Shown here piece after piece: positions 1 to 9,398 of a DNA stretch of 50,166 nucleotides. The notes beneath the pieces were generated by a model. That model did not search any database. It was not told where the DNA came from and worked only from the letters and a program-made list of their open reading frames with translations. A program made the position numbers and the translations under genes. The DNA comes from Bacteroidales bacterium (GTDB lineage Bacteria; Bacteroidota; Bacteroidia; Bacteroidales; Bacteroidaceae), in contig JAATGU010000100.1 in the NCBI GenBank assembly GCA_015654535.1, positions 1-50,166 of the forward strand. Direction: 5' to 3'. How positions within the stretch are numbered: the first letter of the stretch is position 1; the number at the start of each line of letters is the position of its first letter.

Positions 1-906
1 TCAGATGAGATAGGGAGTATCGTAGCCAATATGGGATTCAAAGGAATATTAACGGAAGGTGCCAAGCATGTGTTAGGATGGAAAAGCCCACACTATGTTT
101 ATCATTGCAATCAAGCGCCTGGATTAAAAATTTTATTAAGAGATTTCAAGTTATCTGATGACATCGGTCTTCGTTTCTCCGACTCTAATTGGAATGAATA
201 TCCTCTGTTTGCCGATACATATATTCATTGGATTGATGCACTGCCACAAGAAGAACAAGTCATTAACATTTCCATGAATCTGGATGCACTGGGTATAGAT
301 CAGCCCCTCTCTTCTAATATTCTAGAGTTCTTAAAGGCAATTCCAGCATGTGCTAAAGCAAAAGGCATTACGTTTTCTACTCCAACAGAAGTAATCTCTA
401 AATTAAAATCGATCTCTTCCATTGATGTCTCTTACCCTATTTCATGGGCAGATGAAGAAAGAGATATTAGTCCATGGTTAGGAAATGTGCTGCAACGAGA
501 AGCTTTCAATAAATTATATAGTGTCTCAGAACGGGTAAGGCTTTGCCATGACAAAAGAATTAAGCAAGATTGGGATTACCTACAAGCAAGTAATCATTTC
601 CGTTTTATGACCACTAAAAATTCTAATATCGGTATTAACCGAGATTTTTACGACTCACCGTATGATGCGTTTACAAATTACATGAATATTTTGGGAGACT
701 TTATCAAACGCGTGAATGCTCTTTATCCAGAGGACATAGATAATGAAGAACTGAATTCTTTGCTTACCACTATAAAAAATCAGGGAGAAGAGTTGGTAGC
801 ATTACACAAAGAAATTCTCCGATTAGAAAATAAAACGGCTGAAATAGAAAAGTCAAAGGATACTAAAATTAAAAAAAACTCTAATAAAAAGGAAAAGAAA
901 GAATAG
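1..906 (+). CDS. Glycoside hydrolase family 57 alpha-amylase-like protein, C-terminal part (5' end outside window)
   Basis: The frame is open from base 1, so the ATG at 31 is internal and the gene starts left of the window; 301 codons are visible. The visible part resembles the second half of Bacteroides GH57 alpha-amylases (intracellular alpha-glucan hydrolysis), with the stretches YVYHCN and RFSDSNWNEYPLFADTYIHW. The last 60 residues are a charged, coiled-coil-like segment ending in a lysine-rich tail. The following genes (DUF4270, glycogen-synthase-like, panC) match the order I know next to the GH57 gene of B. thetaiotaomicron, which supports the call. The catalytic nucleophile region is probably upstream of the window and cannot be checked. 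Family assignment is from recognition and context. Confidence 0.75.
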   Translation, partial: SDEIGSIVANMGFKGILTEGAKHVLGWKSPHYVYHCNQAPGLKILLRDFKLSDDIGLRFSDSNWNEYPLFADTYIHWIDALPQEEQVINISMNLDALGIDQPLSSNILEFLKAIPACAKAKGITFSTPTEVISKLKSISSIDVSYPISWADEERDISPWLGNVLQREAFNKLYSVSERVRLCHDKRIKQDWDYLQASNHFRFMTTKNSNIGINRDFYDSPYDAFTNYMNILGDFIKRVNALYPEDIDNEELNSLLTTIKNQGEELVALHKEILRLENKTAEIEKSKDTKIKKNSNKKEKKE

Positions 907-937
907 ATAAAAAAATAAAATTCAGCATTACCTTTTA

Positions 938-993
938 TTCACTCATAAAAACAAAAGCAGCTCCATAGAGTTGCTTTTGTTTTTATTAGTGAA
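938..993. terminator. Bidirectional rho-independent terminator
   Basis: An inverted repeat runs from TTCACT (938-943) to AGTGAA (988-993), with an inner stem ACAAAAGCA/TGCTTTTGT flanked by A and T tracts on the two sides. It lies between the GH57 gene and the convergent DUF4270 gene, so it can serve both. Confidence 0.8.
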
Positions 994-999
994 TATTTT

Positions 1000-2409
1000 T
1001 TATTTAAAACTTATATATTTTATTTCCAGTTTTAACTTATTATCCGTTCCACCTTTCAGTTTCACGTATCCAGGTTCTAAATCATGCTGGATAGAAATAA
1101 TATTGCTATTTGAATCAAGCGTCACAGTAACCGGAATCAACAACATTTCCTCTGTCTCTTTATTCTCTGTCATGGCAGTAGTTATAAGACGAGTAATATT
1201 TGAGAAAGTATACTCATTAGTAGAGGCTGAATAGGATGCCAAAAAAGAAGTAATATTATCAATTAATAAGTTCTTCTCAAAAAAATCTTTATAATCACTT
1301 TCCCTGACTATCAACAACTGTTTAGGCGCACTCATTCCAAAACTATTAACGGAGTTTTTATTATAAGCGTTAAAAGATAACTTTACAGAATTTAAGGTAT
1401 CATTTTTCAACTTATTTGCAATCTCAGCAATTGGCAATGTTACTTTAGTAAATAGACCTGCCGGAGATTTAATCATCGTATAATCCTTTATTTGAGCAAG
1501 GTCAGACAATTTTTGGTCATTAATAAACCTATTTGTCTGAATTACTTCTTTCGTAGAACCAAACTGAGCGGTAGTAATATAAGTAGAATCTTCCGTTTGA
1601 AATCCTGCTTGTTTTCTCTTAATCGGGAAATGGCCCAGAGAATCGGTAGCATACACCTTAAATGAAATATTTAAATGTACTTGATCAAGATAAAGGACTG
1701 TCCCATCTCCTTGATCACATTTCACATAAATTCCTTTAAAAGCTTTGGCAAACTCATCTTTAAAATTCAGTCCATTTGCTTTAGAGTCCTGAAACAACTT
1801 TATAAATTGATTAGCTCTATTTAAAGGAAAATTGACACTTACTGATGGATAATAAGTAGATGAATATCTAGTTGCTTCATCTACAGATAAGTCTACTGCA
1901 GAATATGATTTCTTAGCCAATAATCCAGAAGTACTGTAATATTGAGAAGGATCTATATCAGTATAATAACTTTGAGTTGATTTTACTAATTCTTTATTTA
2001 GTTCATAAACGCTTAACCGGCATGTATTCAAAGAGTCTCCAAAATATCTAGTGTAGTAAAAATTTATACTTGCCGCTGTAGCTTCAAAGGTTTTTTCTGA
2101 TGAATTATTATCAACCGGGACCATTCTTGCGAGTGGAAATTCAAACTGATCCGTACAAGTCACTTGCGCAAGAAAATCCGCATCAAAGCTTCCAAATTCA
2201 GGATCTGTATACTTGCCAAGAAAACCCATACTAGTTTTAGCAAAGACAGGTCCCGCAAGCACGGTCTGCGTACTTACGTCGAAATTCATTGCTTTAACAT
2301 CAACTTTATCACTATTCGGCATCATATTGAGTCCCAACGCATCTGTGGTATCATCACAGGAGAAAAAAACGATAGCAAGCAAGGATGCTAATAAATATTT
2401 CACTTTCAT
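1000..2409 (-). CDS. DUF4270 family lipoprotein
   Basis: 469 residues. The N-terminus is a lipoprotein signal with the lipobox FFSC (Cys18) followed by DD, so the mature protein is probably outer-membrane anchored. The early segment with the GKYTDPEFGSFDADFLAQ stretch is characteristic of DUF4270, a Bacteroidota family of unknown function. No catalytic motif is seen. It lies 45 bases downstream of the glycogen-synthase-like gene on the same strand and could be co-transcribed with it; the same pair occurs in B. thetaiotaomicron next to panC. Its function is unknown, and I see no sequence reason to tie it to glycogen metabolism beyond position. Confidence 0.8.
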   Translation of the reverse strand: MKVKYLLASLLAIVFFSCDDTTDALGLNMMPNSDKVDVKAMNFDVSTQTVLAGPVFAKTSMGFLGKYTDPEFGSFDADFLAQVTCTDQFEFPLARMVPVDNNSSEKTFEATAASINFYYTRYFGDSLNTCRLSVYELNKELVKSTQSYYTDIDPSQYYSTSGLLAKKSYSAVDLSVDEATRYSSTYYPSVSVNFPLNRANQFIKLFQDSKANGLNFKDEFAKAFKGIYVKCDQGDGTVLYLDQVHLNISFKVYATDSLGHFPIKRKQAGFQTEDSTYITTAQFGSTKEVIQTNRFINDQKLSDLAQIKDYTMIKSPAGLFTKVTLPIAEIANKLKNDTLNSVKLSFNAYNKNSVNSFGMSAPKQLLIVRESDYKDFFEKNLLIDNITSFLASYSASTNEYTFSNITRLITTAMTENKETEEMLLIPVTVTLDSNSNIISIQHDLEPGYVKLKGGTDNKLKLEIKYISFK

Positions 2410-2454
2410 AACGATTGTCTAGTTTAATTCTACTTTACTATTGTCTAGCTTATT

Positions 2455-3276
2455 CTACTTTTCTGTTTCCCACACTTTATCGTAGAAGTCATTAAATGCA
2501 TCAACATAATTGTCAGGTGATTGGAAATCGAGAACAGGAATATTCTTTCCACGAGCATAATCCATAATCTCTTGGTCTACATTCTCACTATTTTGAATTA
2601 CTCCGTCGGAATAATCCACTGCCAATTTCATTAATGCTGTATAATCCACTTCTCCCTGAATAGACGCCAGATCCTCATCAGCGATTTCTTTAAGCATCAG
2701 TTTAGAAACAAAGTCTTGTGGAAATTTATTTTTAAAGTCATTTTCATATACAGAAAAAATTATTTTAGAATCTCTAAATGAAGGCTCATCTTTATATACT
2801 TTTTTGATATATAAGGGTGCCAAAGCAGTCATCCATCCGTGACAGTGAATAATATCAGGAGACCAACGAAGTTTTTTCACTGTTTCAATAACTCCACGAG
2901 CATAAAAAATAGCTCTACTGTCATTATCTTCGTATTCTTGTCCATTTTCATCCACTTCTTGAAGCTTATGCTGAAAATAGTCATCATTATCTATGAAGTA
3001 TACCTGCATTCTGGCAGACTGGATAGAAGCCACTTTGATAATCAGAGGATGATCCGTGTCATCTATTATCAGGTTCATTCCCGAAAGGCGAATGACTTCG
3101 TGCAGTTGGTTTCTGCGTTCATTGATATTCCCCCACTTCGGCATGAATGTCCGTATCTCTCTTCCTTTCTCCTGAATAGCTTGGGGAAGATTTCTTCCCA
3201 CGTTTGCCATTTCAGATTCAGGCAAGTAAGGGGTAATCTCTTGTGTAATAAATAAAACCTTGTTAGCCTTCATCAT
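2455..3276 (-). CDS. Glycogen/starch synthase N-terminal-domain protein (GT5-like, half size)
   Basis: 273 residues from the ATG at 3276. An upstream ATG at 3336 gives a poor N-terminus, whereas MMKANKVLFITQEITPY is the normal start of the GT5 Rossmann domain. Recognisable GT5 N-domain features are the NDSRAIFYARGVIETVK segment and the PDIIHCHGWMTALAPLYIK segment. True glycogen synthases are about 480 residues with a second GT-B domain, which is absent here. The N-terminal KxGGL loop that binds ADP-glucose is replaced by ESEMANVGRNL. The protein is therefore likely not a competent synthase by itself. This half-size form next to panC is conserved in Bacteroides as I know it, so it is not a local truncation. 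It may be regulatory or a partner subunit (inference). Confidence 0.8.
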   Translation of the reverse strand: MMKANKVLFITQEITPYLPESEMANVGRNLPQAIQEKGREIRTFMPKWGNINERRNQLHEVIRLSGMNLIIDDTDHPLIIKVASIQSARMQVYFIDNDDYFQHKLQEVDENGQEYEDNDSRAIFYARGVIETVKKLRWSPDIIHCHGWMTALAPLYIKKVYKDEPSFRDSKIIFSVYENDFKNKFPQDFVSKLMLKEIADEDLASIQGEVDYTALMKLAVDYSDGVIQNSENVDQEIMDYARGKNIPVLDFQSPDNYVDAFNDFYDKVWETEK

Positions 3277-3523
3277 AATAAAATCTTTCTCGTAAACATT
3301 CTGCAAAGATATAAAAAAAAAATCGCATTTATGCAAGTTATCTCCCTCAATAATATCTTATCAATTGTTAAGAGACTATCAATCAACGAGCAAGCATACC
3401 TCAGACACAATGAAACGGAAACATTATGTAACATTAAATTTTGTTTTTTCTTCTTTATATGATAAATAATGGTTTATTTTGCATCGTTTTTCTAAAACAA
3501 GAGTTTAAAGAATTAAGATAAAA

Positions 3524-4372
3524 ATGAAAATTGTACATACAATCAATGAGTTGCAGGCTGAACTGTCAGTACTTAAGGCTCAGGGTAAAAAGGTTGGATT
3601 AGTTCCTACAATGGGTGCTTTACATGCCGGCCATGCATCTTTGGTAAAGCGAAGTGTGAAAGAGAATGACATCACTGTGGTGAGCGTATTTGTCAACCCC
3701 ACTCAGTTTAATGATAAAAATGACTTAATAAAATATCCACATACACTAGATGCCGACTGCAAACTTCTGGAAGCAAATGGTTGTTCGTTTGTTTTTGCTC
3801 CCTCAGTGGAAGAAATGTACCCTGAGCCAGATACCCGTCAATTCAGTTTTGCTCCACTAGACACTGTTATGGAGGGAGCTTTCCGTCCGGGACATTTTAA
3901 TGGAGTAGCACAGATTGTCAGCAAGCTGTTTGATGCAGTAAAGCCTCACCGAGCTTATTTTGGTGAGAAAGATTTTCAACAATTAGCTATTATTCGAGAA
4001 ATGGTAAAACAACTTCACTATGACCTTGAAATTGTAGGGTGTTCCATCATACGTGAAGAAGACGGTCTGGCACTAAGTAGTAGAAATGCGCGTTTATCTA
4101 CTCATGAACGTGAAATTGCTTTAAAAATATCTCAAACATTATTTAAAAGTCGTACCTTTGCAGCAGATCATTCAGTAAGTGAGACTCTTCGTTTTGTAGA
4201 AGAATCTATTGCTGCTGAAAAGGGACTACGCCTGGAGTACTTTGAAATTGTAGATGGTAACAACCTACAAAAAATAAAAGACTGGGCGAATACAAATTAT
4301 GCAGTGGGCTGCATCACGGTGTTCTGTGGAGAAGTCCGACTGATTGATAATATAAAATATAGAGAGATTTAA
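3524..4372 (+). CDS. panC: Pantothenate synthetase
   Basis: PanC condenses D-pantoate and beta-alanine with ATP to form pantothenate in the cytoplasm (coenzyme A pathway). The protein is 282 residues, normal for the family. The nucleotidyltransferase signature [17 protein letters not shown] includes the HxGH motif. FVNPTQFN, the GEKDFQQL loop and the SSRN motif (KMSKS equivalent) are all present. It is followed 18 bases later by panD, which makes the beta-alanine substrate, so the pair forms a short operon. It is divergent from the glycogen-synthase-like gene across a 247-base spacer. Confidence 0.97.
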   Translation: MKIVHTINELQAELSVLKAQGKKVGLVPTMGALHAGHASLVKRSVKENDITVVSVFVNPTQFNDKNDLIKYPHTLDADCKLLEANGCSFVFAPSVEEMYPEPDTRQFSFAPLDTVMEGAFRPGHFNGVAQIVSKLFDAVKPHRAYFGEKDFQQLAIIREMVKQLHYDLEIVGCSIIREEDGLALSSRNARLSTHEREIALKISQTLFKSRTFAADHSVSETLRFVEESIAAEKGLRLEYFEIVDGNNLQKIKDWANTNYAVGCITVFCGEVRLIDNIKYREI

Positions 4373-4390
4373 TTAAAAAAAACGAACCTT

Positions 4391-4744
4391 ATGATGATTG
4401 AAGTAATGAAGTCAAAGCTACACTGTGTACGTGTAACGGAAGCTGATTTGAATTACATGGGTAGTATTACGATTGACGAGGATTTGATGGATGCCGCCAA
4501 CCTTATCGCCAATGAGAAAGTACATATCGTGGACAATAATAACGGTGAACGTTTTGAAACCTATATTATCAAAGGTGAACGCGGTTCAGGTAAAATATGT
4601 TTGAACGGCGCAGCAGCCCGAAAGGTACAAATCGGAGATATCATTATCATTATGTCATATGCCATGATGGATTTTGAGGAAGCTAGAAACTTTAAGCCAA
4701 TTGTTATTTTTCCAGATTCAACAACAAACAAGGTAATCAAATAA
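4391..4744 (+). CDS. panD: Aspartate 1-decarboxylase precursor
   Basis: PanD decarboxylates L-aspartate to beta-alanine for PanC. The protein is 117 residues. It is a pyruvoyl enzyme made by self-cleavage, and the processing bond Gly24-Ser25 is present in the context NYMGSITID at the same numbering as in E. coli when counted from the first ATG. That supports the ATG at 4391 over the next codon. KxGERGSG and NGAAAR, both typical of the family, follow. It is the second gene of a panCD operon that ends at the hairpin at 4768. Confidence 0.97.
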   Translation: MMIEVMKSKLHCVRVTEADLNYMGSITIDEDLMDAANLIANEKVHIVDNNNGERFETYIIKGERGSGKICLNGAAARKVQIGDIIIIMSYAMMDFEEARNFKPIVIFPDSTTNKVIK

Positions 4745-4767
4745 ATCAGATTGATTTATATTAATAG

Positions 4768-4809
4768 AAAATGCCTGCCACGGGATAACATCCATGTAGC
4801 AGGCATTTT
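4768..4809. terminator. Rho-independent terminator after panD, also usable by apbE
   Basis: AAAATGCCTGC at 4768-4778 pairs perfectly with GCAGGCATTTT at 4799-4809, followed by ATTTTAT. The A-rich left arm makes it usable from both sides, between convergent panD and apbE. Confidence 0.9.
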
Positions 4810-4826
4810 ATTTTATACCTTAAAGA

Positions 4827-5882
4827 TCATTTCTCTTCTTGAGACTGAATATATTTTTTCATTCCGTTACTTAAACAGGTTTTGAGATTTCCCTTACCAT
4901 CAGTGTAGATAAAATAAACATCAATAGAAGGATGAACCTTTGCAAAAGCAAAAGCTCTTTCTACTCCCATCACCATAAATGAAGTGGCATAAGCGTCTGC
5001 CGTCATGCAATCATGGGCAATAACTGTAGACGAGAGCAAACTGTGTTGTATAGGATATCCCGAAATAGGATCGATAGTATGGGCATATTTTTTCCCGTTT
5101 TTATAGTAAAAGTTCCGATAATTACCAGAAGTAGCCAGCCCTTTGTCCGTAATCCTCAATACTGTTTCCAAGGACTGATCCACTGACAATGAATCATCCA
5201 CCGGCTTATTAATCCCAATGCGCCATTCTCTATCTTTTCGTCCCTCTTTTTTAGGAGCTTCACCTCGAACCACTATTTCGCCTCCAATTTCAACCATGTA
5301 ATTATGTATTCCTTTACTTTCCAGAAAATGAGCTACAACATCGGAACCGTATCCTTTGGCTATAGCACTTAAATCAAGCATTACCCGAGGATCTGATTTT
5401 ACAATTCTATTATTCTTTAAAAAAACTTTCCGATAACCGACAAACTGTAGCAGACTATCTATAATATGTGAATCAACCGACTGTCTTTTTTTAAAACCAA
5501 ATCCCCATGCATTAACTAAAGGAGCAACGGTTATATCAAAAGCACCATTGGTTTGAGCGGAGACTTGCTCTGCCTTTTTAAAAACTGTCAAGAAATATTT
5601 ATCCGGTACTACATTTTCATTCCTGTTTATTTTAGAGATAACAGAGGTATCATTAAACATAGAGACTGACCCATCAAAGCATTTCAGCTCTTTTTCTATT
5701 TCTGCTTTTAGATTTATTCCGCTACGATAAGTAATGTTATACGCTGTACCAAAGATAATTCCACTATCGGATTGATAGGTCTCATTCCTGTTTATAAAAA
5801 AAAGTAGCACTAGAAGAATAGCAAATAAAAATAATGTAACCCATTTCATTCTGCTTCTATTTTTACCGGAGTCTTTATTCAT
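4827..5882 (-). CDS. apbE: FAD:protein FMN transferase (ApbE family)
   Basis: ApbE enzymes attach FMN covalently to Ser/Thr of target proteins such as the NqrB/NqrC and RnfG/RnfD subunits, outside the cytoplasmic membrane. The protein is 351 residues. An N-terminal membrane segment (about residues 13-30) anchors it. The family features are visible: FGTAYNITY, FDITVAPLVNAWGFGF, LDLSAIAKGYGSD, VEIGGEI, HTIDPISGYP and the late DCMTADAYATSFMVMG segment, where the magnesium-binding Asp and Thr lie. The gene starts 7 bases after mntP ends on the same strand, so they are probably co-transcribed. A shorter start at MKWVTLF is possible. Confidence 0.93.
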   Translation of the reverse strand: MNKDSGKNRSRMKWVTLFLFAILLVLLFFINRNETYQSDSGIIFGTAYNITYRSGINLKAEIEKELKCFDGSVSMFNDTSVISKINRNENVVPDKYFLTVFKKAEQVSAQTNGAFDITVAPLVNAWGFGFKKRQSVDSHIIDSLLQFVGYRKVFLKNNRIVKSDPRVMLDLSAIAKGYGSDVVAHFLESKGIHNYMVEIGGEIVVRGEAPKKEGRKDREWRIGINKPVDDSLSVDQSLETVLRITDKGLATSGNYRNFYYKNGKKYAHTIDPISGYPIQHSLLSSTVIAHDCMTADAYATSFMVMGVERAFAFAKVHPSIDVYFIYTDGKGNLKTCLSNGMKKYIQSQEEK

Positions 5883-5889
5883 ACAAGTT

Positions 5890-6465
5890 CTACTGTAAAT
5901 ATAAATGTTCTATTAATATTTTTGTTCCGATCGCAATCAGAATAAGTCCTCCCCAAAGTTCTACTTTTATCTTATATCTGTATCCAAAAAAGATGCCAAA
6001 CAATAAGCCGCATACTGACATTAAAAAAGAGACAAGGCCAATAATTAATATAGGTGAAAGAATCTGGTCAATCGTTTTAACTCCCAAAAAAGCAAAAGAT
6101 ACACCCACAGCAAGTGCGTCCAGACTAGTCGCTATAGATAAAGTGAAAATCACTTGCATGCTAGCTGGATTAAATTTTCTCTTGCAAGCATCTTCTTTAA
6201 AAGATTCCCAGATCATTCTCCCACCAAGAAAAAAGAGAATAACAAAAACCAGCCAATGATCTATATCCTTAATTAAATGACTAAATCTACTGGCTCCAAG
6301 CCATCCCAAGAAAGGCATTAGAGATTGAAAAAATCCAAAAAAGAATGCCATCGTCAGAATATTTCTCCATCGGACTTTTTTCATGATGATACCACTTGCT
6401 ATAGATACAGCCAAACAATCCATCGCCAAACCTATCGCAATGAACCAATTTTCTAAACTTGTCAT
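5890..6465 (-). CDS. mntP: Putative manganese efflux pump MntP
   Basis: 191 residues, six predicted membrane helices, normal family length. The two conserved acidic repeats are present: AIGLAMDCLAVSIASG near the N-terminus and ATSLDALAVGVSFAF in the second half. These carry the membrane Asp residues needed for Mn(II) export in the MntP (DUF204) family. It starts 2 bases from the end of the DUF6048 gene, within a leftward operon-like row ending in apbE. No Mn riboswitch (yybP-ykoY) was seen upstream, as the upstream sequence is coding. Confidence 0.93.
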   Translation of the reverse strand: MTSLENWFIAIGLAMDCLAVSIASGIIMKKVRWRNILTMAFFFGFFQSLMPFLGWLGASRFSHLIKDIDHWLVFVILFFLGGRMIWESFKEDACKRKFNPASMQVIFTLSIATSLDALAVGVSFAFLGVKTIDQILSPILIIGLVSFLMSVCGLLFGIFFGYRYKIKVELWGGLILIAIGTKILIEHLYLQ

Positions 6466-6467
6466 TA

Positions 6468-7160
6468 TTAAAAAGGTAACTTATAAATCAAGGAATAAGT
6501 AACTCCAAAAGTAGTCGATTTATTTTCACCAAAACCTGGAATATACCATGGAGTTGTGTTTACATTTTCTTTTACGCTCAATCGGGATTTATATCTCAAC
6601 GCCCACCCCATTAAGAAATTTTTATAGATTTGTGCCCTTACACCAATAACTAACTCTATCCATTGCGCAGTGGTTTTCTCACCAGAATACTCAAATGGTA
6701 CTTCACCAGGCCAAATGTCATCTTTTAAGGCAGGACCTTTCACATCATAACTCATGGCACTAAAAGCATAACGTACCCCAACATATAAATGACTCAAACT
6801 TTTCTTCTTAAACATGGTGTTATAATTCATCCCAATCCGAAAGTAGGGAGCAGACGATTTATAGATAAATCCTTCCTCATTATCAGTATTCGTTGCTCCA
6901 AACCCAGCCTCAAGCACAGGAAAAAAGCGGTTTTTCAGATTCATGTCCACACTCACTTCAGAACTCATAAAATTGCCTCCAAGCATTTTACTTCCTATTC
7001 CATAGACATCTACTCCCACAAAAGTACCATTATACAAAGGTACTACTTCTTTGGGAATTACTTTAAATTCTTTTTTCGGTGCTTGTGCAAAACTTGGAAA
7101 AGAGAGCACCAATAAAAGAACAGTTATATTAATAAAAAATACGAATGTTTTCTTTTTCAT
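6468..7160 (-). CDS. DUF6048 family outer-membrane beta-barrel-like protein
   Basis: 230 residues from the ATG at 7160, where MKKKTFVFFINITVLLL forms a clear signal peptide cut near SFAQA. An upstream ATG at 7190 would only add a hydrophilic leader. The rest alternates short amphipathic strands and ends in a terminal aromatic residue (IYKLPF), which suggests a small outer-membrane barrel. I recognise it as the DUF6048 family, of unknown function. Its start overlaps the end of the DUF6452 gene by 32 bases, and the two families commonly pair in Bacteroides as I know it, so they may act together. Confidence 0.75.
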   Translation of the reverse strand: MKKKTFVFFINITVLLLVLSFPSFAQAPKKEFKVIPKEVVPLYNGTFVGVDVYGIGSKMLGGNFMSSEVSVDMNLKNRFFPVLEAGFGATNTDNEEGFIYKSSAPYFRIGMNYNTMFKKKSLSHLYVGVRYAFSAMSYDVKGPALKDDIWPGEVPFEYSGEKTTAQWIELVIGVRAQIYKNFLMGWALRYKSRLSVKENVNTTPWYIPGFGENKSTTFGVTYSLIYKLPF

Positions 7161-7611
7161 TGATGTCAACTTCCGGATTAATAATTGCAATAGAATCTAT
7201 TCGATAAGAGGTGTGCTTCACTTCATTAATCTGATGATACATGGTTGTCCCGCAATCCATAGAAAGAAAATGTGGTATATTGGCATGAGTAATCCACAAT
7301 GTATCGCTCAAAATATTGGAATATTGAAATACCATGATCGTTTCAGTATCAACATAACTAAGAGGAAGCGTAGCAGTAGAAACCTTCTTCGAGTCATTCA
7401 ATATGATGGAATCTCCCTGTACAGTATTAAGGGCAATAACTGTAAGTGAATCCAGTGATTTTGCTTTCAGCGTATCCTTATTCATAAAATTAAAAACCGG
7501 AGAAGGTCGTCCGGAAAGCGAGCAGTCCGTCTCTCCACATGCTATTAACGCCCAGCCAATAGTACTGCATAGAAATAATCCAAAAAGCAAAAGTTTCAAT
7601 GAATGTTTCAT
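7129..7611 (-). CDS. DUF6452 family lipoprotein
   Basis: 160 residues. A signal sequence (GLFLCSTIGWALIAC) ends in a lipobox-like ALIAC, with Cys25 followed by GETDCSL. The pattern of ordered beta segments and the CGTTMYHQINEVKHTSYRID stretch match the family I know as DUF6452. Its function is unknown. The end overlaps the start of the DUF6048 gene, which suggests translational coupling of a lipoprotein with its barrel-like partner. Confidence 0.7.
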   Translation of the reverse strand: MKHSLKLLLFGLFLCSTIGWALIACGETDCSLSGRPSPVFNFMNKDTLKAKSLDSLTVIALNTVQGDSIILNDSKKVSTATLPLSYVDTETIMVFQYSNILSDTLWITHANIPHFLSMDCGTTMYHQINEVKHTSYRIDSIAIINPEVDINEKENIRIFY

Positions 7612-7636
7612 ATTGTATATTTCAGGCGAACCCAGC

Positions 7637-8587
7637 TTAAAGTTCTTTTTCTATTTTATAATTATTACGCTCTGGTGCATTACGTATGATTAGCTCACCT
7701 ACAAATCCAGCTAAAAATAATTGAGTTCCAATTATCATGGAGGTCAGCGCTAAATAGAAATAAGGAGAATCTGTCACCAATCTGTAAGATAATCCAGAAT
7801 ACATGGAATAAAGTTTGGACGCTCCAACTACAATAACAGAGACAAAGCCGAAAAGAAACATTAAAGAGCCCAATAAACCAAAAATATGCATCGGTTTAAC
7901 ACCAAATTTAGAAAGGAACCACAACGAAAGTAAATCCAGATAACCATTTACAAAACGACTCAGTCCAAATTTTGTTGTTCCATATTTACGTGCCTGATGC
8001 TGAACTATTTTTTCTCCGATCTTATTAAAGCCAGCATTTTTAGCTAAATAAGGAATATAACGGTGCATCTCTCCATAGACTTCTATGTTTTTCACTACCT
8101 CATTACGATAAGCTTTCAGTCCACAATTAAAGTCGTGCAGGTTTTTTATTCCCGATACAGAACGAGCCGTTGCATTGAACAGCTTGGTAGGAAGAGTTTT
8201 TGATAATGGATCATATCTTTTTTGTTTCCATCCCGATACTAAATCATATCCATCCTCCACAATCATCTTATAAAGCGCTGGAATTTCATCCGGACTATCT
8301 TGCAAATCAGCATCCATTGTAATTACCACATTACCTTTAGCCCTGTTAAATCCACAAAATAATGCAGGAGACTTCCCATAATTACATCGGAATTTAATAC
8401 CTCTTACAAATTCTGATTTTGCCTTCAATTCTTCTATCACTTGCCATGAATGGTCTGTACTACCATCATTTACAAATATTATTTCATAAGAAAAGCCATT
8501 TGTAACCATCACTCTATCAATCCATGCATTCAGTTCTGGAAGTGATTCTTCTTCATTGAACAAAGGAACTATTACAGATATATCCAT
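7637..8587 (-). CDS. Family 2 glycosyltransferase, polyprenyl-phosphate sugar transferase type
   Basis: 316 residues. The GT-A start ISVIVPLFNEEESLPEL and the DxD-type motif TMDADLQD, used for metal and nucleotide-sugar binding, are clear. The C-terminus has two membrane helices (about 230-255 and 265-290), as in GtrB/DPM1-like enzymes that load glucose or mannose onto undecaprenyl phosphate. The donor sugar cannot be read from sequence. It follows the DUF4199 gene by 4 bases, so both are translated from one message. Whether the lipid-linked sugar is used for O-antigen, capsule or protein glycosylation is unknown. Confidence 0.88.
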   Translation of the reverse strand: MDISVIVPLFNEEESLPELNAWIDRVMVTNGFSYEIIFVNDGSTDHSWQVIEELKAKSEFVRGIKFRCNYGKSPALFCGFNRAKGNVVITMDADLQDSPDEIPALYKMIVEDGYDLVSGWKQKRYDPLSKTLPTKLFNATARSVSGIKNLHDFNCGLKAYRNEVVKNIEVYGEMHRYIPYLAKNAGFNKIGEKIVQHQARKYGTTKFGLSRFVNGYLDLLSLWFLSKFGVKPMHIFGLLGSLMFLFGFVSVIVVGASKLYSMYSGLSYRLVTDSPYFYLALTSMIIGTQLFLAGFVGELIIRNAPERNNYKIEKEL

Positions 8588-8591
8588 ATTC

Positions 8592-9167
8592 TTATTCTTT
8601 ATTTTCTTCTTTCATTTCTTCTTCCTGCTTATTTTCTATTTGAATTACTTTTTTTCTAACAATAAGTGCAGTGGGGAGAGCCAACAAAGCCCCATAAAGC
8701 ACATTCTGTGAAAGTAATTGCATTGTTAACTCAATTGGTCGAAGATTGCCAAGCATTTTAATGGTCTCTTCCAGCTGTTTAATAGAATCCCCAAAACCAA
8801 CAATGGGGTTTTTGCTCATTTGCTTAAGCATTTCAAGATAAGTATTGGAAATGTAACCGTAATCAATATATCGAAAATAAATATAATGTCCTACAGAAGT
8901 TAGTAATGAAGCAAACATATATACAAAGACAGTAAACATCCAAGCATGGCTAAAACTGATTCCACCACCACAAATTTTGTCCCGATATGTTCTGGTAAGA
9001 TAGTATCCCACAAAAGGAACTAATATAGTTAATACGACAAACAGAAATTGCAAAACGGGCATACTAAAGCCCAACGGGAAGAAGCTAAATTTTATAATCC
9101 AAAAGATTCCCATGTAACTGCCATACTGCATAGCACATTTTTGCAAAAATTTTCTGTTCTCTATCAT
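8592..9167 (-). CDS. DUF4199 domain membrane protein
   Basis: 191 residues from MIENRKF at 9167; an earlier ATG at 9191 adds eight residues and cannot be excluded. Four membrane helices are predicted, with the sequence GGISFSHAWMFTVFVYMFASLL typical of DUF4199, a Bacteroidota family of unknown function. The C-terminal 20 residues are strongly acidic (EEEMKEENKE). It sits directly upstream of the GT2 gene with a 4-base gap, an arrangement common in Bacteroidales, so it may assist membrane glycosyl transfer (inference only). Confidence 0.75.
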   Translation of the reverse strand: MIENRKFLQKCAMQYGSYMGIFWIIKFSFFPLGFSMPVLQFLFVVLTILVPFVGYYLTRTYRDKICGGGISFSHAWMFTVFVYMFASLLTSVGHYIYFRYIDYGYISNTYLEMLKQMSKNPIVGFGDSIKQLEETIKMLGNLRPIELTMQLLSQNVLYGALLALPTALIVRKKVIQIENKQEEEMKEENKE

Positions 9168-9365
9168 CTTCTTTATATTAATTGGATACAAAAGTACGAT
9201 TTTTACCTCAAGAAGTAGTAAGAAATCAATTGAAAAATATTAAAATGAGATAAAGATTCTGGTTTTGTTTACTGCAAAGAAAAAAAATCCTCTTTTCTTT
9301 AGCTTTTAAATTCTTGAAAAGTAGCTATTTACTTCTTTACCCAATAAAAAACTTCAAGTGAGGCA

Positions 9366-9395
9366 TTGCAGAGTTAAAAAAAAGATCTACCTTTG
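9366..9395 (+). promoter_or_regulatory. Promoter of the SRP RNA/tRNA-Thr unit
   Basis: A Bacteroides-type -7 box TACCTTTG lies at 9388-9395, with a -33 TTG at 9366-9368 and a 19-base spacer. The predicted start point falls near 9401, exactly where the terminal stem of the SRP RNA begins. Confidence 0.75.
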
Positions 9396-9398
9396 CGC

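Noticed and set aside
971..1234. 87-codon plus-strand ORF opposite DUF4270
   Set aside because: Antisense to the DUF4270 gene and starts within the terminator; no domain.
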